From positions 20,134 through 84,133 of the forward strand of contig CAMBSB010000004.1 in the NCBI GenBank assembly GCA_945870155.1: a stretch of DNA of 64,000 nucleotides. The letters run 5' to 3'. Below are positions 60,201 through 64,000 of this stretch, piece by piece. The notes beneath the pieces were generated by a model. It was not told the origin of the DNA, did not search any database, and was given only the letters and a program-made list of their open reading frames with translations. Numbering within the stretch: the stretch's first letter is position 1; every line of letters starts with the position of its first letter. This DNA comes from Paludibacter jiangxiensis (lineage in GTDB: Bacteria; Bacteroidota; Bacteroidia; Bacteroidales; Paludibacteraceae). A program made the translations under genes and the position numbers.

Positions 60201-60810
60201 TTTTGTGAATATTGAAAACAATAAAAATTTTACAGATAGCACCCAAAAAATTGATATAGGCGGATATAAAACTTATGCTTCAATCTTAAGGGCTGACGAT
60301 AAAATACTTTTTGAGAATGGAATTAGAAGTTATTTATACAATTTCAAAAATGAATTTTCGATAGAACGGGACATACACGATTTAGTAGGTGAACAAAATA
60401 TTTTCAGGTATTTACCACTAAAAAACATGCTTTTCCGCGTTTATGAAAAAGATGAATTATTTGAAGTTTTAATGATAATGGTTGCATCCAAAATTTCGAA
60501 AACGGCCATGACAGTAAGCATTTCAGCAGCAGATAATAAACTGAATACATTGCGTACTTTGTTTGATAAGAAACAAATAATAATTCAAAACGAGAGTGAA
60601 TTTATTTACAGCATGGAGAAGTTTGAAAGAATCAGAACCTGTTCGCCTGATTTAGCATTAGAAGTTTACAAAAAAGCAGCCGAACTTGGTAAGTATATAG
60701 CTAGCAATAAAGCACTTGCCGAAGGTCGCGTAGAATTACTTCATTATTTAAAAGAACAAAGTGTTACTTTTGAATATCATCGCTACGGAAGTATTACGGA
60801 AAAACCATAA
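57286..60810 (+). CDS. putA: Bifunctional proline dehydrogenase / L-glutamate gamma-semialdehyde dehydrogenase
   Basis: PRODH region (LVKGANLQMETIVSSL, ASHNFFSIAYAYLLA) and ALDH region (IPPWNFPLAIPVGGVAAALAGGNTVILKPA, FSNAGQKCSACSLLIL). Confidence 0.94.
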   Translation: MNKITSNEVIEWAKQFLAKSEKEISTEELKEQKKYAILIQNPNDKALLSKLLDESSQIKDNKKLALRMKVLIEKYGVPEFFSSTDAYMLKLFTAFGYWFDFIAVPIFKKRLRTDTSKVIINEKPSLLNEHLNSRRKQNIGQNVNLLGEVVLGNGEANYRYEHYLEALKDPRINYISIKISGIYAQINPLNYEQNKIELCERLARIYQQAIDFKYINDKGEQVNKFINLDMEEYKDTELTLDVFKTVLSYPQFKNFSAGIVIQAYLPDAWDFQTELLEFSNKRFSEGGAPLKMRLVKGANLQMETIVSSLKGWENPILDTKIKVDANYLHILDRALLPENAKAMHIGVASHNFFSIAYAYLLAQKNGVEDYVTFEMLEGMANHLPRVMRQLGKQIILYTPVVNDEHFLNAVSYLVRRLDENTGVDNFLSYSFNLKVDSKQWNFLESQFVEAYIQKDKLVSKPNRTQNRQSQKSKTIDIQHVKEKFSNEPDTNFDLKQNRLWAESIRKNWMKSPNETAYEIPIQIGEKDFFSENKYSYYDRSQAEEVCVCKANLSNSEQIKEIIQVATADAGNWRKTELEKRHQTLLQVAENLAEKRGHLIGCMSAITGKTILEGDVEVSEAIDFCRYYPETMQQFAQLKSITIQPKGIILVIPPWNFPLAIPVGGVAAALAGGNTVILKPATVALPVAWEFAKCFWDAGVPKDALQVVCTDGREPLNLLTAHPAIKHIILTGGTDTAFRLLANNPTCMLSAETGGKNAIILTASGDSDHAIQNIISSAFSNAGQKCSACSLLILEKEVYNDASFKSKLIDAVTSMQTGSVWNGGNIVGPMITSNNDKLLHAIHNLEEGEWWLVKPEFVDEKKYILKPCVKWGVKPDSFTFKNELFAPLLGVVCMDDLAHGIKLVNSGEFGLTSGLQSLDESEQELWKNKIEAGNLYINRGITGAIVSRQPFGGMKRSAFGGGIKAGGPNYVSCFVNIENNKNFTDSTQKIDIGGYKTYASILRADDKILFENGIRSYLYNFKNEFSIERDIHDLVGEQNIFRYLPLKNMLFRVYEKDELFEVLMIMVASKISKTAMTVSISAADNKLNTLRTLFDKKQIIIQNESEFIYSMEKFERIRTCSPDLALEVYKKAAELGKYIASNKALAEGRVELLHYLKEQSVTFEYHRYGSITEKP

Positions 60811-60940
60811 AAATATAATAAGAGACATTAGAAAAAAAGAGCAAAGAGCAAAGACAAAAGACAAGACCTCGTATATCAATACTTTACAAGAATCAAGGTG
60901 AAGGTTATATATGACATTTATTATAGTTTGATAAATTTTA

Positions 60941-60979
60941 AAAACGGCTAAATTTCAAAATTGAAATTTAGCCGTTTAT
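60941..60979. terminator. Hairpin terminator after putA
   Basis: AAACGGCTAAATTTCAAAATTGAAATTTAGCCGTTTATTTT. Confidence 0.75.
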
Positions 60980-61010
60980 TTTAAAAAAAAGAGAAACTTT
61001 TTATTCTTTG

Positions 61011-61036
61011 TGTAAATGAAAGTAATTTCATTTACA
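61011..61036. promoter_or_regulatory. 26-bp perfect inverted repeat abutting a -7 box, candidate operator
   Basis: TGTAAATGAAA gtaa TTTCATTTACA, immediately before TATCTTTG (61038-61045). Confidence 0.65.
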
Positions 61037-61107
61037 CTATCTTTGCAACTCAAATTTCAGAAAACTTGCTTCTGGTTTATTACTCTGAATTTCAATACGT
61101 TTGCATT

Positions 61108-61157
61108 ATTTAAACATATAAAAAGTTTTAGTAATACAACTTTTTATATGTTTAAAT
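61108..61157. promoter_or_regulatory. Perfect 20-bp-arm hairpin in the MATE 5' region
   Basis: ATTTAAACATATAAAAAGTT ttagtaatac AACTTTTTATATGTTTAAAT. Confidence 0.85.
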
Positions 61158-61212
61158 GAACAAAGAACATTCATAATCATTATAGATATTTTATCTACAT
61201 TAAAACCTAAAC

Positions 61213-62592
61213 ATGTCCCAAACATACAATCCAAGCAACAATTTAGCTACCGAAAATATTGGAAAACTTCTATGGAATTATTCCATTCCGGCCATTATTG
61301 GCACAGTAGTTATGTCATTATATAACATTGTCGATCGTATTTTTATAGGACAGGGAGTAGGTCCGCTGGCAATTTCCGGTTTAGCACTTACATTCCCGTT
61401 TATGATAATATTAATGGCATTTGGAATGTTGATTGGTGCAGGTTCTGCTTCGCGAATTTCAATAACTTTGGGTCAAGGCGATAAAATTAAGGCTGAAAAA
61501 ATTTTGGCAAATGCAGTTATTCTTACCTTTATAATTTCGGGAAGTGTTATTATCCTATCACTGATTTTCATGGACGATTTATTGCGCTTGTTTGGTGGAA
61601 CCGATAACACCATACAATATGCGCGCGATTATATGATTATAATTATTCCAGGTGGAATTTTGACTGCTCTTTATTTTGGATTGAACAATATTATGCGTGC
61701 ATCAGGACATCCCAAAAAAGCTATGTATAATATTTTACTAGGTGCCATAATCAATATTATTCTTGATCCCCTGTTTATTTTTGTTTTCGATTGGGGAATT
61801 CAAGGTGCTGCAATTGCTACTGTAATATCATATTTTATTGGCACATTGAGTGTTAGTTCTCATTTCTTCTTAAAAACTACATCCATCCGATTTCATATTC
61901 AAAACTTTAAACTCGAAAAAGATATAGTAAAATCAATTTTAAGTATAGGTATGTCGCCATTTAGTATGCAAATTGGAACAAGCTTGGTGGTGATATTAAT
62001 CAATGGAACTTTACTGAAACATGGTGGTGATTTGGCTATTGGTGCTTATGGAATAATTAACAGCATAAACATGTTGGTGGTTATGTTTATAATTGGTTTA
62101 AATCAAGGTTCTCAACCTATAATTGGTTATAATTTCGGTGCACAAAATTACGACCGTATGTTTAAAGCATTGCGATTGAGTGCAATAGCAGGAACCGGAT
62201 TAACTACTATCGGATTCCTGATTGGCATTTTTGTTCCACATCAGGTTGTATCATTATTCACTACCGATATTGAACTTCAAAACATAGCCACAACTGCATT
62301 AAGAATTTCGGTTTTAATGTTCCCAATAGTTGGATTTCAAATAGTTATATCTAATTTTTATCAATCTATAGGCAAAGCAAGAATGGCAATTTTCCTAAGC
62401 CTCACCCGACAATTTATTTTTCTTGTACCTGCGATACTCATTTTACCACCAATTTTTGGATTGAATGGTGCCTGGTCGGCCATGCCGGTATCCGATGGAT
62501 TATCAAGCTTAGTATTTGCAACAATCAGCATCTTTTTTATCAAAAAATTTAAAAAACAACATTATAATGGACAGTTGACTGTTGAAAATTGA
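61213..62592 (+). CDS. MATE family efflux transporter
   Basis: LLWNYSIPAIIGTVVMSLYNIVDRIFIGQGVGPLAISGLALTFP; LNQGSQPIIGYNFGA. Confidence 0.94.
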   Translation: MSQTYNPSNNLATENIGKLLWNYSIPAIIGTVVMSLYNIVDRIFIGQGVGPLAISGLALTFPFMIILMAFGMLIGAGSASRISITLGQGDKIKAEKILANAVILTFIISGSVIILSLIFMDDLLRLFGGTDNTIQYARDYMIIIIPGGILTALYFGLNNIMRASGHPKKAMYNILLGAIINIILDPLFIFVFDWGIQGAAIATVISYFIGTLSVSSHFFLKTTSIRFHIQNFKLEKDIVKSILSIGMSPFSMQIGTSLVVILINGTLLKHGGDLAIGAYGIINSINMLVVMFIIGLNQGSQPIIGYNFGAQNYDRMFKALRLSAIAGTGLTTIGFLIGIFVPHQVVSLFTTDIELQNIATTALRISVLMFPIVGFQIVISNFYQSIGKARMAIFLSLTRQFIFLVPAILILPPIFGLNGAWSAMPVSDGLSSLVFATISIFFIKKFKKQHYNGQLTVEN

Positions 62593-62617
62593 CAGAGTCG
62601 GAACTCTATCATCCCGA
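62588..62617. repeat. 30-bp direct repeat, copy 1 (ATTGACAGAGTCGGAACTCTATCATCCCGA)
   Basis: Perfect match to 62733-62762. Confidence 0.92.
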
Positions 62618-62651
62618 CCCCCAACCCCCAAATGGGGGCTTTAAGAACAGG
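62615..62651. repeat. GC-rich dispersed element (CGACCCCCAACCCCCAAATGGGGGCTTTAAGAACAGG)
   Basis: Near-identical to 39951-39986. Confidence 0.85.
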
Positions 62652-62732
62652 TTTTTTTAAAACAATAACTCAAATTTTCGAATCTCAAATCTTCGAATCT
62701 TCAAACCTTCAAACCTCAAACTTCAAACATAT

Positions 62733-62762
62733 ATTGACAGAGTCGGAACTCTATCATCCCGA
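62733..62762. repeat. 30-bp direct repeat, copy 2
   Basis: Perfect match to 62588-62617. Confidence 0.92.
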
Positions 62763-62805
62763 AACCCGAAACTTGAAACTAAAAAACCTTTTCTCAAGTA
62801 TAATA

Positions 62806-62836
62806 TTGCAAATTAAAATAAAAGCACTACCTTTGC
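62806..62836 (+). promoter_or_regulatory. rpsP promoter
   Basis: TTG (62806-62808) and TACCTTTG (62829-62836), 20-bp spacer. Confidence 0.6.
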
Positions 62837-62888
62837 AGCCGCTTTTCGAGTAAAAGCATTAGGTATAATCAATTTAAAAAACAAAAAA

Positions 62889-63428
62889 ATGCCAGTAAAA
62901 ATCAGATTGCAACGTCATGGTCGTAAAGGATATGCTTATTATCATATCGTTATTGCCGACAGTCGCGCACCACGTGATGGTAAATTTATCGAACGTATCG
63001 GTTCGTACAATCCTAACACCAATCCTGCTACAGTTGATTTAAAATTCGACCGCGCATTGTATTGGATGACAACAGGAGCTCAACCAACAGACACAACCCG
63101 TAACATTCTTTCAGCAGAAGGTGTGTTAATGAAAAAACACTTGTTAGAAGGTGTAAAAAAAGGCGCATTCGATGCAGAACAAGCCGAAGTTCGTTTTGAA
63201 GCATGGAAAGCATCAAAAGAAGCTAACGTAAGCAAAACAAAAGAACAATTAGCTGCCGAAAAAGCTGCTGACCTGAAAGCTCGTTTAGCTGATGAAGTAA
63301 AAGTAAACAAAGCAAAAGCTGCCGAAGTTGCTAAGAAAAAAGCTGATGCCATAGCTGCTGAAGCTGAAGCTGAAGTTGTAGTGGAAACACCCGCTGAAAC
63401 TCCAGTAACAGAAGAAGTAGCTGAATAA
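62889..63428 (+). CDS. rpsP: 30S ribosomal protein S16
   Basis: [60 protein letters not shown]. Confidence 0.98.
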   Translation: MPVKIRLQRHGRKGYAYYHIVIADSRAPRDGKFIERIGSYNPNTNPATVDLKFDRALYWMTTGAQPTDTTRNILSAEGVLMKKHLLEGVKKGAFDAEQAEVRFEAWKASKEANVSKTKEQLAAEKAADLKARLADEVKVNKAKAAEVAKKKADAIAAEAEAEVVVETPAETPVTEEVAE

Positions 63429-63449
63429 AATCAGTGAAAATATATAAAA

Positions 63450-63478
63450 AAACCCGGAAGAAATTTCGGGTTTTTTTG
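63450..63478 (+). terminator. rpsP terminator
   Basis: AACCCGgaagaaatttCGGGTTTTTTT. Confidence 0.85.
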
Positions 63479-63560
63479 TTGTAATTCAAAATGTATCTTA
63501 AAGAAATTTTTTATTTCAAATTTACACAATTTTTATCTGACTTTTACGTTTAATTAAATA

Positions 63561-63869
63561 TTGTACAAAGCTGAAAAAATGACTAAAACTGTAAATATAG
63601 CTCTTCAAATTCTCCCTACAGCCTCGGATATTCATCCTTACATTTTGGTCGACAAAGCAATAGAAATTATTGCCAATTCAGGGTTAAAATACAAGGTTAC
63701 ACCTTTCGAAACAGTAATGGAAGGAAGTTACGATGATATTATGGAAGTAGTAAAACAAGCTCAACAAGCCTGTTACGAAGCCGGAGCCGAAAGTTTGATG
63801 ACCTATATTAAAATTCAAAGTTCATTGGAAGATGTGACGATAGAGGATAAAATTGGGAAATATGAGTGA
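63561..63869 (+). CDS. MTH1187/YkoF-family thiamine-binding protein
   Basis: TVNIALQILPTASDIHPYILVDKAIEIIANSGLKYKVTPFETVMEGSYDDIMEVVKQAQQACYEAGA; start could be the internal ATG at 63579. Confidence 0.85.
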   Translation: MYKAEKMTKTVNIALQILPTASDIHPYILVDKAIEIIANSGLKYKVTPFETVMEGSYDDIMEVVKQAQQACYEAGAESLMTYIKIQSSLEDVTIEDKIGKYE

Positions 63870-64000
63870 AAAGTTAAGCTCAACTTTAAAGAAATTCTTT
63901 AAAAGTAATGCCGAATATAAACAAGTAGGAACCAACATTATTGCATTAAGTTTACTAAATGGAATCTACTTTATTTCACCTTTAATTCTTATACCTTATT
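63862..64000 (+). CDS. Partial CDS truncated by window end: polysaccharide flippase-like protein
   Basis: MSEKLSSTLKKFFKSNAEYKQVGTNIIALSLLNGIYFISPLILIPY...; overlaps the upstream stop by 8 bp. Confidence 0.6.
   Translation, partial: MSEKLSSTLKKFFKSNAEYKQVGTNIIALSLLNGIYFISPLILIPY

Noticed and set aside
63200-63428. Ala/Glu/Lys-rich tail of S16 as a novel fusion
   Set aside because: Low-complexity C-terminal extensions of S16 are, to my knowledge, common in Bacteroidota.
1-64000. tRNA or rRNA genes
   Set aside because: No cloverleaf-consistent T-arm (GTTCGA...) or rRNA-like segment noticed by reading; a dedicated scan was not possible.

Overview
AT-rich chromosomal window that looks like a Bacteroidota (Bacteroidales-like) genome: SprA/T9SS, T9SS C-terminal sorting domains, a BspA-type LRR protein and TAnnTTTG -7 promoter boxes. 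Main contents: (1) a large secreted esterase / C10-like protease fusion; (2) a LytS/LytTR two-component pair and a BspA-like LRR protein; (3) a tightly packed six-gene operon (11434-18139) encoding a PqqD-like protein, an ATP-grasp enzyme, a DAP/ornithine-decarboxylase-like PLP enzyme, a urea-transporter::M23-peptidase fusion, a TPR/beta-barrel protein and a TPR protein. This operon is my strongest candidate for an undescribed biosynthesis/export system, and the decarboxylase N-terminus resembles a RiPP leader; (4) uvrB; (5) a very AT-rich surface-polysaccharide locus (21.7-32.0 kb) with PglC/D/E-like genes, a GT11 fucosyltransferase, Wzx and Wzy, flanked by an MBOAT/SGNH-like pair; (6) patatin-OMP, globin and GNAT-nitrilase genes; (7) an accessory island (39.8-46.5 kb) with GC-rich dispersed repeats, a 21-bp tandem array, an orphan higher-GC gene, an EVE/PUA-like + Mrr-like nuclease, a 122-bp cruciform element, a P-loop protein and a HEPN-MNT toxin-antitoxin pair bracketed by ~64-bp direct repeats; (8) the core genes sprA, ruvA, sod, putA, MATE and rpsP, with two striking inverted repeats in the MATE 5' region. 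All calls come from reading the sequence and ORF translations; no database searches were run.
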